Origin: CAYMUR01 sp964393615 | Lineage (GTDB): Bacteria; Planctomycetota; Planctomycetia; Pirellulales; Pirellulaceae | Length of the DNA stretch: 64,000 nt | Assembly: GCA_964393615.1 (NCBI GenBank) | Contig: CAYMUR010000011.1 | Location: 27,927 to 91,926, forward strand | Direction of reading: 5' to 3' | Shown: positions 42,714 through 50,871 of the stretch, piece by piece | Position numbering within the stretch: the first letter of the stretch is position 1 | Layout: each line of letters opens with the position of its first letter | The notes under the pieces: model-generated | Seen by the model: only the letters and a program-made list of their open reading frames with translations | The model's database searches: none | Told to the model about the DNA's origin: nothing | Program-made: the position numbers and the translations under genes

Positions 42714-43976
42714 CTACAACGCTTTGACAATGACCACTGAGTTTATGCCTAGCATGCCAAATGAATTGTTAAGAATGTACTCCACGGATCCAACAGCACG
42801 TGGTTCTTTGATAACCAGTCCTGGCAAGGAGCATTTCTCGTCCAACCGGTCAATGTTGATGGTGGCGTGGCAAATTTGGTCATTCATGGCGGCTAGGTTT
42901 CCCGCTAATTCTAATGCTCCCGCCGCACCCATCGCGTGTCCAATAAAGCTTTTTGTGTTATTAAAATATGTACTGTCACAATCCTCGCCAAAAACCTGTT
43001 TAAGTGCCTGACATTCTTGGATGTCACCAGTAGACGTACCTGTAGCATGAGTACTTACGATACTGATTTGTTCTGGGACCAGCCCGGCACGGTGGAGTGC
43101 GTACCGAATACATTTTGCCTGCTGATCTGGATTGGGCAACACGAAATCAGACGCATCACTGTTCAGCGAGTATCCTACTAGCTCTGCATAGACATTTGCG
43201 TCGCGGCGACGCGCGTCACTTAATCGTTCCAACGTGTACAGGCAACCACCTTCTGCGACTACAATACCGGAGCGATCAGTGTCAAAAGGTCTTGACGCAC
43301 GGGTGGGATCCGAGTGGTCGGCTAATGCTCCTTGACTCTTGAAGCTGGCAAATATTCCGAAGGTATGAATACTTTCGGAAACTCCACCAGCAATCGCCAG
43401 ATCACATTCACCGAGCAAAAGCATTTGGGCTCCCTGGATGATCCCGGCATTTCCTGCAGCACAGGCTGCACCAATCGTATAGTGAGGCCCGGTGATTCCC
43501 AGGTTCAATGAAATTTCACCTGCCGGATTGTTGGCTACCGTGCGTGGATTGTGATGGTGTGACCAATAGGTGGTGTCGTAGTCGTAACCTTTTAGTTCGT
43601 GGATCTCATTCTCGGTTTCGACGTTGCCGTGTTCCGTGACACCAACATAGATTCCGACGCGGTCCTTGTCTGTTTTCTCGAAATCAATGCCGGCATCATC
43701 TAATGCTTCGTGGGCGCAATAAATTCCCACGCTACCGGCTCTTGTTCCGCGGCGCACTGCTTTTCGTGTTTGATATTGCAACTCTTCGAAATCACAGACG
43801 CCTGCCAGTGTATCGCCTACATAACGGGTCGTATACCGTGAGACACCACTCACACCATTTAAAAGATTTTCGCGGAACTCCCGGTAATTATTGCCATTTG
43901 GCGCCGTGAGTCCAATTCCTGTAATCACAATCCGTTGGTGGTCAGGAAGAACCTGTGGTGGTGCTTTGGAAATCAT
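42714..43976 (-). CDS. Beta-ketoacyl-ACP synthase (FabF/KAS II-like)
   Basis: 420 residues from the ATG at 43976, preceded by AGGG at eight bases; an ATG at 44039 would add 21 residues. The catalytic triad is present: Cys172 (G-A-A-C-A-A-G-N), His310 (S-T-H-A-T-G-T-S-T-G-D) and His347 (S-F-I-G-H-A-M-G-A-A-G), with Lys342. It can therefore decarboxylate and condense, and it is not a chain-length factor. KAS enzymes extend acyl-ACP by two carbons from malonyl-ACP. A single KS next to its own ACP, dehydratase and enoyl reductase suggests an iterative type II system. Confidence 0.9.
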   Translation of the reverse strand: MISKAPPQVLPDHQRIVITGIGLTAPNGNNYREFRENLLNGVSGVSRYTTRYVGDTLAGVCDFEELQYQTRKAVRRGTRAGSVGIYCAHEALDDAGIDFEKTDKDRVGIYVGVTEHGNVETENEIHELKGYDYDTTYWSHHHNPRTVANNPAGEISLNLGITGPHYTIGAACAAGNAGIIQGAQMLLLGECDLAIAGGVSESIHTFGIFASFKSQGALADHSDPTRASRPFDTDRSGIVVAEGGCLYTLERLSDARRRDANVYAELVGYSLNSDASDFVLPNPDQQAKCIRYALHRAGLVPEQISIVSTHATGTSTGDIQECQALKQVFGEDCDSTYFNNTKSFIGHAMGAAGALELAGNLAAMNDQICHATINIDRLDEKCSLPGLVIKEPRAVGSVEYILNNSFGMLGINSVVIVKAL

Positions 43977-44183
43977 GCAACGATCCCTGTCGAGGATTCC
44001 TGCAAACCGAGTTGCTGATAGTAAAAACTTGTCGGCCACCGTTGGTGGCCCTTTGACGAAGCGGCGTTAAACAGACAAACCTTTGAGGTTATCGGTTTAC
44101 TGTCGGATTGACAACCGGCACCCATAGCGCAAACTGCGTTTCCGGTCTATTTTTATGTGCGGAACCACGTATTTGGACCCGAT

Positions 44184-45179
44184 TTATTGCGCCCTGTTGA
44201 GCGATTTCATTAACTTTTCCATGCCCTCAGCCGTTGAAACCAGGGGCCGGTAACCAAAATCGCGGCAGGCGGTGGAAATGTCAAAATAATGGGACGTTGA
44301 CAGTTGTGCTGCCAAAAACCGAGTCATGGGTGGTTCAGCTGACAGGTGGCACAAACGGTAGGTTGTTTCCAGGAGATGGCCCAAATGCCACGCTGTACGG
44401 CGCGAAACGGACTTATTCACCGGCGGTAATGCGGCGAGGGATAATAATTCGTCGATCCATTGCCAGCAGAGTACAGGCTCACCTTGGCTAATAAAATAAG
44501 CTCGACCAGCAACGGCTGACCCTGGCGTCATCGCGTCACACGCATTTAAATGTGCCGTTGCTGCGTTTTCAACATAAATTATATCGACTTGGTTGGTTCC
44601 ATCACCGATACGACGCAGACGGCCGCGCCGAGCTCGCTCGAATAAACGAGGGATCAGGTGTTCGTCCCGTGGCCCCCAAATGAGGTGTGGGCGCAAGGCA
44701 CAAGTTAGCATGCCGCGCTGATCATTAACATGCAATACGTGTTGTTCGGCAAGTGCCTTGGTATGCGGATAGTGACATAGCCAATTTGTCGGGTATGGTG
44801 CTGACTCGTTGATGGCGAGCTGGTCGCTGCCGTCAAATGTTACACTGGGGCTGCTGGTGTAAATGAACCGTCGCACATGTGCTCGCTGTGCGGCAGTGAC
44901 CAAGTTTATCGTACCTTGGACGTTGATGGTGTAATAGTGTTTCCACGGTCCCCAAATCCCGGCCACACCTGCCACATGGAAGACTGTATCAACTCCACGA
45001 CAGGCGGAATCTACCGCTGCCTGATCGCGCAAATCTCCCTGGATGGTTTCTACGCCCAACGGGTGCAGGTCATTTGCTGGGCGGCGTGATAGGCTACGTA
45101 CTCGGTCACCTCGGGCACGAAGTTGCTCGACGATGTACTTGCCTAAAAACCCGTTACCGCCGGTCACTAATGCAAACAC
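44184..45179 (-). CDS. OleD-like NAD(P)-dependent reductase (3-beta-HSD family)
   Basis: About 331 residues from a GTG at 45179, which has AGGAAG at seven bases and gives the usual start F-A-L-V-T-G-G-N-G-F-L-G; an upstream ATG at 45275 adds 32 unusual residues. Extended SDR with Ser-Tyr-Lys (T-S-S-P-S-V, Y-P-H-T-K), G-V-D-T-V-F-H-V-A-G and R-P-H-L-I-W-G-P-R-D. This form matches OleD, which reduces 2-alkyl-3-ketoacids in long-chain olefin synthesis, and plant-type 3-beta-HSD enzymes. The OleC-like gene lies just upstream. Confidence 0.82.
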   Translation of the reverse strand: MFALVTGGNGFLGKYIVEQLRARGDRVRSLSRRPANDLHPLGVETIQGDLRDQAAVDSACRGVDTVFHVAGVAGIWGPWKHYYTINVQGTINLVTAAQRAHVRRFIYTSSPSVTFDGSDQLAINESAPYPTNWLCHYPHTKALAEQHVLHVNDQRGMLTCALRPHLIWGPRDEHLIPRLFERARRGRLRRIGDGTNQVDIIYVENAATAHLNACDAMTPGSAVAGRAYFISQGEPVLCWQWIDELLSLAALPPVNKSVSRRTAWHLGHLLETTYRLCHLSAEPPMTRFLAAQLSTSHYFDISTACRDFGYRPLVSTAEGMEKLMKSLNRAQ

Positions 45180-45277
45180 GCGCGTTCTTCCTGGATGTTT
45201 TAGGTGAGGTGGATAGGTTTCAATGGCACACAGGTCGGCAGCGAAGCGACATGCGGAATTCCGTAACTGGAACATTT

Positions 45278-46951
45278 TTAAGGTGATTGCGACAATTGGT
45301 GCCCTGCCCAGGTGGCAAGGGTTTCACGAAAAATTTTTGCATTGTGTCGGATATCGACCGGAAAAGCGGGATGGATCAAAAATCGGTCAATAGTCCGTGT
45401 ATGGGGATGCGATTGTGCCAGGTCACGTAATTCGGCGAACAATCGCTGTTGAGCACCTTCGCCGTTGAACTGGTGATTCGCGTGCGGCTCGACAACCAAC
45501 ACAGGGATTTGAGAACCGGGGGTTCCCCAGGCCACCAGGGCGGAGCGGTAGACCTGGGAGTGTTCATTGAATATCGCTTCACAGGGAACCGTGAAAAGCG
45601 TTCCGTCACGAGTTTGTACACGATGAGCTTTGCGACCACAGAACCAGAAACGGTTTTGATTGTCTAGGTAACCCACGTCACCCATGCGATGCCAGAGGTG
45701 TTCGCCTGCGGGTATTTTGCCGGTTGTGTTTGCCTCGATACGGGTGACATATTGGCGCGTGACAACAGGGCCGCGGACAATTAATTCCCCGATTTCACCG
45801 TGTGGTAACGGTTCCGCTTGTTCGATATCTGTGAGGGAGCGGTCTGTAATGCGGATGATTTTCCATTCGATGGTAGAAAACTTACGTCCTACACATGTAC
45901 CGGCGCCGGCGCGGCTTGCAATTGCCGTCTCCCCCAGTACCTCCGCAGCGGAGATGGATGCTACGGGTAAAGCTTCGGTGGCGCCATAAGGGGTGTGTAC
46001 TTCCCCTTTGGCTGAGATCATTGTTTTCAGGCTTTGCAGAATGCGAGGTGGAACCGGAGCTCCGGCGGATAACACTCGTTGCAACGACGGTAGTCGAATT
46101 TGCTGTTGTTCCGCATATTGGGCGACCACATTCCACAATGCGGGAGATCCGAATGCCTGGGTAACTTGCCAGTCCTCGACCGCTTCGATAATGTGCGTGG
46201 GGTTCACTTGCGCGGGGCGAGTTGGGTCCATGTCCGGTATGACCGTGGTTACTCCCATGGCGCAATTGAACAGGCCGAACAGGGGAAATCCCGGTAAATC
46301 AATTTCACCGGCTTCGATTCCATAAAATTCCTGTAACCGATCAACTTGGGCACAAAAATTTCCGTGGCTATAACCGACGCCCTTGGGAGGTCCAGTGCTA
46401 CCTGTCGTAAAAATAACAGCGGCTGGTGAATCCACCAGCGTTTTGGTGCGTTGAAAACCTTGCCCATCAGCAGCCCGCAATTGTCGAATGGTTTGTCCCC
46501 CCCAGAACCAACGGCGACCCACGGTCACGTTGTAGCGTGCATCGGGAAACTTGCGAGAAAACAAGATTCGCAAAACCTGGGCTAGGGGGATGCCGATGAA
46601 CCCTTGGGGCCGGACGTCTTCAAGGCAACGCACCAAATGTTCCCGGCCCATTCCAGGATCAATCAGGACGACGACGGCTCCCGTTTTGAAGATAGCGAAG
46701 GTGAGTGCAATAAAATCGATGCCGGGTCGGACCATCAACACCAAACGCATGCCATCTCGTACGCCCATTTTTCGGAGTCCAGCGGCCAGGCGATTGGTAT
46801 CTTCCTCCAACTCACGAAAAGTGCACGTGTTATATTCGCGGTGACCGTTTGTACGCCGACTCACAGGCATAGCAATGGCTACGGCATTTGGCATGCGTCG
46901 GGCTGTCTCGCTCAGACGTGCACTGACGTTCGTACCGTCATTTGATGACAT
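45278..46951 (-). CDS. OleC-like acyl-adenylate/beta-lactone-forming ligase
   Basis: 557 residues of the ANL superfamily: phosphate loop F-T-T-G-S-T-G-P-P-K-G-V, A5 motif T-P-Y-G-A-T-E-A, A8-like M-G-D-V-G-Y-L-D, and a C-terminal N-A-K-I-F-R-E with the A10 Lys. Among ANL enzymes the overall pattern fits OleC, which turns beta-hydroxy acids into beta-lactones in olefin synthesis, and related fatty-acid ligases. The OleD-like gene follows 98 bp downstream on the same strand. OleA (condensing thiolase) and OleB (hydrolase) are not in the window, so an acyl-activating role for the neighbouring FAS-like genes is equally possible. Confidence 0.82.
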   Translation of the reverse strand: MSSNDGTNVSARLSETARRMPNAVAIAMPVSRRTNGHREYNTCTFRELEEDTNRLAAGLRKMGVRDGMRLVLMVRPGIDFIALTFAIFKTGAVVVLIDPGMGREHLVRCLEDVRPQGFIGIPLAQVLRILFSRKFPDARYNVTVGRRWFWGGQTIRQLRAADGQGFQRTKTLVDSPAAVIFTTGSTGPPKGVGYSHGNFCAQVDRLQEFYGIEAGEIDLPGFPLFGLFNCAMGVTTVIPDMDPTRPAQVNPTHIIEAVEDWQVTQAFGSPALWNVVAQYAEQQQIRLPSLQRVLSAGAPVPPRILQSLKTMISAKGEVHTPYGATEALPVASISAAEVLGETAIASRAGAGTCVGRKFSTIEWKIIRITDRSLTDIEQAEPLPHGEIGELIVRGPVVTRQYVTRIEANTTGKIPAGEHLWHRMGDVGYLDNQNRFWFCGRKAHRVQTRDGTLFTVPCEAIFNEHSQVYRSALVAWGTPGSQIPVLVVEPHANHQFNGEGAQQRLFAELRDLAQSHPHTRTIDRFLIHPAFPVDIRHNAKIFRETLATWAGHQLSQSP

Positions 46952-47128
46952 CGTCGATTGGTCCGTTGATATCTATATGTAGTTTGGATGGACTCGGCAG
47001 ACCACTCTTTTGTGGAATACAGAGGTATGGAAAGGTAAAACAAAAAAATGGCCTTTCATCCGTGGTAGCAGTGCGTCGACTCCAGGAAAATTCCGTTTGG
47101 CTGATACGATCCAGTTCACAGAGGCAAG

Positions 47129-48022
47129 CTACGAGATGCCTTTCTTGGTTTGAGTGACCAACGTCTGCACGTGATTCAATAACACCTCTGCGATATCGAC
47201 GTTCAACACTTTGGCTAATCGTTTCCAGCCGGGTACGGCGTTGACTTCGAGGACATATAGTTGACCATCCTGGTGCGGTAAGAGATCGACACCCGCAACG
47301 TTGGCGCCGACAGCAATCGCTGCGCGCCGTGCCACCGTGGCCAGTTGATCGTCAATTTCCAGGGGTTCTGTCAAGGCGCCGCGACTCACATTTGTCCGCC
47401 AATCATGCGGATTTTTTCGTCGCATGCCGAACTGACGGTCACCCATGACCAGAATACGGCAGTCACCTTCGGTGTGCGGGATGAATTCTTGCAGATAGAT
47501 GACAGCCCCCAAGGATTCTAGCAAACGAAAAGCATGGCATGCCAGTTCTTCGTCTGCAAGCCTTGTCACGCCGCGGCCTTCACTACCAAAAAGCGGTTTG
47601 AGCACGACATCACCACCAAGCTTCTGAAATGCTTCCATTCCAGCCAGGGCTGTTTGACAGACATAAGTGCGTGGCACCCGCAGACCCGATTGTGCGAGGC
47701 GGAACAGTGCCAGGTATTTGTCGACGGCTATTTCGATGGCCTTGGGTGGATTGGATATCAGGCAGCCTGTGGACTCCAATCCCGCCAGTACATCCATCCG
47801 AAAAATAATTTGTTCCAGTGATCCGGGTGGCATTGTACGGACCAGGACGGCGTCAAGCGGGTGTAATTCGTGTTGGGCGGAAGTGACATGCAAGGGGCCA
47901 TTGCCAAGTTCCACAGCCAGCGACTCGAACGAAACAGAGCAAATTTCATGACGAAATTCTGCTGCGCGCCGAAGGTCGCGAAGGTACCAGCTGCGTTCGT
48001 TCGCTAAAACACCAATACGCAT
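47129..48022 (-). CDS. RimK-like ATP-grasp ligase (methanopterin-type glutamate ligase)
   Basis: About 297 residues from the ATG at 48022; an in-frame TTG at 48031 is less likely. ATP-grasp fold with D-V-V-L-K-P-L-F-G-S-E-G-R-G-V, L-Q-E-F-I-P-H-T-E-G-D-C-R-I-L-V and metal ligands in V-L-E-V-N-A-V-P-G-W. RimK relatives add glutamate to acceptors; in methylotrophs and planctomycetes such genes sit with the tetrahydromethanopterin C1 genes and are thought to add glutamate to the cofactor. The mch gene is 298 bp upstream on the same strand, which supports that role. Confidence 0.82.
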   Translation of the reverse strand: MRIGVLANERSWYLRDLRRAAEFRHEICSVSFESLAVELGNGPLHVTSAQHELHPLDAVLVRTMPPGSLEQIIFRMDVLAGLESTGCLISNPPKAIEIAVDKYLALFRLAQSGLRVPRTYVCQTALAGMEAFQKLGGDVVLKPLFGSEGRGVTRLADEELACHAFRLLESLGAVIYLQEFIPHTEGDCRILVMGDRQFGMRRKNPHDWRTNVSRGALTEPLEIDDQLATVARRAAIAVGANVAGVDLLPHQDGQLYVLEVNAVPGWKRLAKVLNVDIAEVLLNHVQTLVTQTKKGIS

Positions 48023-48107
48023 ACAGTCCAACTTTTAGGAAAGCTGAAGGTTTCCTGTGAAAATATTGAAAACTGGGAGATTGAACTATGATCAACAGGT
48101 TGTCCTT

Positions 48108-48296
48108 GTCGCCCCTGAATTGCCGTCGCCCCTGAATTGCCGTCGNNNNNNNNNNNNNNNNNNNNNNNNNNNNNNNNNNNNNNNNNNNNNNNNNNNNNNN
48201 NNNNNNNNNNNNNNNNNNNNNNNNNNNNNNNNNNNNNNNNNNNNNGTCGCCCCTGAATTGCCGTCGCCCCTGAATTGCCGTCGTCCCTGAATTGCC
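48108..48296. repeat. 17-bp tandem repeat interrupted by an assembly gap
   Basis: The unit GTCGCCCCTGAATTGCC occurs twice at 48108-48141 and three times at 48246-48296, the last copy with one change. A run of 100 N (48146-48245) lies between, with the repeat continuing to its edge on both sides. The assembly probably failed because the array is longer than the reads. It sits between mch and the RimK-like gene. Confidence 0.9.
48146..48245. other. Assembly gap of 100 N
   Basis: A standard-length gap of unknown true size inside the 17-bp array. Confidence 0.95.
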
Positions 48297-48319
48297 TGCG
48301 AGCCGCCCGTATTCTCCTG

Positions 48320-49273
48320 TTATTTTGGATTGGAAAATGATTTTTGCGCAATGTCCGTGCGGACTTTTCCAAAGCGAAAGCAATTCCCACTTGCAAGGCT
48401 TATCAGAGTGATCTGTGCTGGACTGAACAGGTTGGGATCGATGCGGTAAAAATCGTGCTCGTAACGCTCAAATATTTTGACAAATGGTTCCCCAAAATCT
48501 TGGGAAGCGCAGCTTGGAATGGTGGGACCCAGGGATTGAATGGCCTCGTCCGAGGCATGCAGCCAGAGGGTCACCTGGCTGGCATATAGGACGGCATCGT
48601 TGGTCCTGCCGATGCCAGTCATGTCATCCGCTGCCAGTGGCGGTAACGGACACGTCCCCATGGCATTGGAGATTTGGCGAATGTCGAAACCGAGTTCGTG
48701 CATCTTGTGCAATGCGGTTTCAACGCTGCGGGCAACAATTTGTAGGTTACCGGCGTGGCTTGCTGTGCGTGCTACCAACAAAGTGAGCTGATCGGGAGGT
48801 ACCTGGCAGGCAGCTGCGACGTCGACACAAAGTTCGGCAGGAGGCAGCTTTGCTGTTTCTAGAACACCTACCGCATGGGTGACGTTCTTCTCACGCATGC
48901 CGATAGTTTCAAATAATTTTTCACGACCCGTCGCCGCACGAAATGGTCCGGATCCCATGGCGAAATAGTTATCGCTTTTCAATTGCCAGCCTGCGTATTG
49001 AGAGGCCATGCAAGCGGCGACGGGATGATCACTTGTAACCGTCACGTTGGGCCAGGAACCGGCAGCGGAACCATAGTGAAGATGGACATGCCCAAGACCC
49101 CCGAGGCAAATTTCGGCCAGCCGTCGGCCTGCTTCCAAGCCTCCGCGAGCCTGCGTTCCACAATCAATAATGCGTGTCCCAGCCTCGTTGTGGGTGACCT
49201 GGATTTTCAGCAATTCGGCGTCGTTTGCGAGCGTCTGGCAGAGGTCGGCTGCTTTCTGATTCATTCCATCCAT
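48320..49273 (-). CDS. mch: Methenyltetrahydromethanopterin cyclohydrolase
   Basis: About 316-318 residues; in-frame starts at 49285, 49273 and 49264 are all possible, and the family alignment (N-Q-K-A-A-D-L-C ... A-E-L-L-K-I-Q-V) favours 49273 or 49264. Mch signatures: I-D-C-G-T-Q-A-R-G-G-L-E-A-G, L-A-E-I-C-L-G-G-L-G-H-V, Y-A-G-W-Q-L, and A-M-G-S-G-P-F-R-A. It hydrolyses 5,10-methenyl-H4MPT to formyl-H4MPT in the archaeal-type C1 pathway that also occurs in methylotrophs and planctomycetes, where it detoxifies or oxidises formaldehyde. fae, mtdB and ftr are not in the window. Confidence 0.93.
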   Translation of the reverse strand: MDGMNQKAADLCQTLANDAELLKIQVTHNEAGTRIIDCGTQARGGLEAGRRLAEICLGGLGHVHLHYGSAAGSWPNVTVTSDHPVAACMASQYAGWQLKSDNYFAMGSGPFRAATGREKLFETIGMREKNVTHAVGVLETAKLPPAELCVDVAAACQVPPDQLTLLVARTASHAGNLQIVARSVETALHKMHELGFDIRQISNAMGTCPLPPLAADDMTGIGRTNDAVLYASQVTLWLHASDEAIQSLGPTIPSCASQDFGEPFVKIFERYEHDFYRIDPNLFSPAQITLISLASGNCFRFGKVRTDIAQKSFSNPK

Positions 49274-49335
49274 GACGACTATCATGTGGCTTGCACTGCA
49301 TCCTGGCAAGGGTACCAGCAGTTGGCGGCGACCCC

Positions 49336-50349
49336 TTACTGGATCTCGTTGATTTTTACGGGGCGATTTTCAAGATGGGAGCGTCGGGCTGCAAGGGCGA
49401 TTGCCACTGAGGCACGGGCGTCTATTCCCGTCACGGGGGATACCGTGTCGTTGATGATGCAATCCACGAAGGCATTGATTTCGCTAATATACGCGGCCTT
49501 GTACCGTTCCAGAAAAAAATAATGTGGCTTTTCGCGCAGGATACCAGCGGCAGAAGAGTAGGTGTGGCTATTGGGTCGGTTGTTCTCGATGTCAACCATT
49601 CCTGCCGAGCCAAAGGCTTCGATACGCTGGTCGTATCCATACACAGCTTGCCGGCTGTTGTCGATAACACCAAAAGCACCACAAGAAAATTTGAGGCTGG
49701 TCAGTGCGGTGTCGATGTCGCCAGCCTCTTGGAGGGCCGGATCCACCAGCACGCCCCCAGCCACATAGACTTCGGCCACTTCACCGAATAAGAATTGCGC
49801 CATGTCAAAGTCATGGATAGTCATGTCTAAAAAAATACCACCCGAGACTTGAATGTAGGAAAGGGGGGGTGGGCTAGGGTCGCGACTGGTGATGCGGAGA
49901 ATATGAGGTTCACCGATGTGACCGTCCTCAAGCATTTGCTTTACTTTCGAAAAATTGGCATCGAATCTTCGATGAAATCCGACCATCAGCTTGACGCCAG
50001 CTTGTTGGACTGCGGCGAGAACCGTATCGATTCGCTCCAGGCTGAAATCCAGGGGTTTTTCGCAAAAGACATGTTTGCCCGCCTGGGCGGCAGCGATTGT
50101 CAATGTTGCATGCGTATCAGTCGATGAGCAGATGAGGACCGCGTCGATACTGGGGTCAGCGATGATGGTCTGTGGATCATCACTGGCAATCAGCCCAAAT
50201 GCTTTGCCTAACGTCTCAGCGGCTGGTGCATGGATGTCGGCAACGGCAACCAGCTTGGCAGCAGGTGTCTGGGTAACGAGCGAGGTGGCGTGAATTTTTC
50301 CAATACGACCGGCCCCCAGAAGACCGATGCGAATTTGGTGATTCTTCAT
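49336..50349 (-). CDS. Gfo/Idh/MocA oxidoreductase, inositol 2-dehydrogenase type
   Basis: 337 residues. Rossmann motif G-L-L-G-A-G-R-I-G-K-I-H at the start, catalytic Lys98 in C-E-K-P-L, and Asp175/His179 in F-L-D-M-T-I-H-D-F-D-M-A. This D-x3-H layout, the E-K-P-L motif and length match IolG (inositol 2-dehydrogenase). Related enzymes act on other cyclitols or sugars, so the substrate is not certain. It is the first gene of the minus-strand group that leads to mch, 26 bp or more before it; no metabolic link between the two is evident. Confidence 0.85.
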   Translation of the reverse strand: MKNHQIRIGLLGAGRIGKIHATSLVTQTPAAKLVAVADIHAPAAETLGKAFGLIASDDPQTIIADPSIDAVLICSSTDTHATLTIAAAQAGKHVFCEKPLDFSLERIDTVLAAVQQAGVKLMVGFHRRFDANFSKVKQMLEDGHIGEPHILRITSRDPSPPPLSYIQVSGGIFLDMTIHDFDMAQFLFGEVAEVYVAGGVLVDPALQEAGDIDTALTSLKFSCGAFGVIDNSRQAVYGYDQRIEAFGSAGMVDIENNRPNSHTYSSAAGILREKPHYFFLERYKAAYISEINAFVDCIINDTVSPVTGIDARASVAIALAARRSHLENRPVKINEIQ

Positions 50350-50454
50350 TACTTTTTCCTGACAGGTTGGCGGTAACAGCCAAGACCAGTAGTGGGACGT
50401 TAATGTCCCGACCTTCGTATCCTAACTATGTCTCTGGCACATGCTAGCGGGCTT

Positions 50455-50491
50455 GGTCAAAGGGTTGTAAAAATGGGGGCACCCTTTGACC
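50455..50491. promoter_or_regulatory. Perfect 11-bp inverted repeat between iolG-like gene and SRP RNA
   Basis: GGTCAAAGGGT (50455-50465) and ACCCTTTGACC (50481-50491) are exact reverse complements with 15 bases between. They lie in the divergent region before the minus-strand Gfo/Idh/MocA gene (start 50349) and the plus-strand SRP RNA. Likely an operator or a stable hairpin in a leader. A smaller repeat GGGAC-N6-GTCCC is at 50394-50409. Confidence 0.5.
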
Positions 50492-50520
50492 TAACGCAGG
50501 CAAACCGTAAGATGGAGGTG

Positions 50521-50630
50521 GTACTGGGTGAGAGTGGCCCTCGTTAGGGGGAGCCGTGAACCGGGTCAGGCCTTAACCGGAGCAGCCCTAAGCGGGGTAC
50601 CTTTGTTCGAGGGCCTCTCCTGTCCAGTCG
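50521..50630 (+). ncRNA. ffs: Signal recognition particle 4.5S RNA
   Basis: The conserved domain IV is clear: G-G-T-C-A-G-G at 50564-50570 and A-G-C-A-G-C-C at 50581-50587, flanked by GTGAACC and TAAGC. Outer helices close the molecule: GAGAGTGGCCCTCG (50530-50543) pairs with CGAGGGCCTCTC (50608-50619), and ACTGG (50523-50527) with CCAGT (50624-50628). Length about 110 nt, the bacterial small type. The tip between the two conserved sides is CCTTAACCGG, so the usual GGAA tetraloop is absent. It lies upstream of dnaX, a common location. Ends are estimated from pairing. Confidence 0.88.
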
Positions 50631-50871
50631 AGTTGGCAGTTTTACGTGTATCCATCCACAGTCAGTTAAAACCACCGACTGTCTGGCAAGGCGAGAAGAA
50701 GACGCATAGGGTATAGCACAAGAGTCTCAAGGTAACTGAAAAGGGTGGTGGCGGTTGATGTGCTGGCACAGGATTGACCGGTGACACAGGACGTGTCATC
50801 CACCCTATTTGCAAAATTTTTGTTTCCAGGTACCTCTCTACCTCTCGGCATAAATTCGGCATGAATTCGGC

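Noticed and set aside
38146..46951. Assignment as a ladderane gene cluster
   Set aside because: The gene types fit loosely, but no anammox marker is present and the product cannot be deduced; only a general lipid or polyketide-like role is claimed.
48108..48296. Coding repeat crossing the N gap
   Set aside because: The unit is 17 bp, not a multiple of three, so frames through it are not meaningful; it lies between two complete genes.
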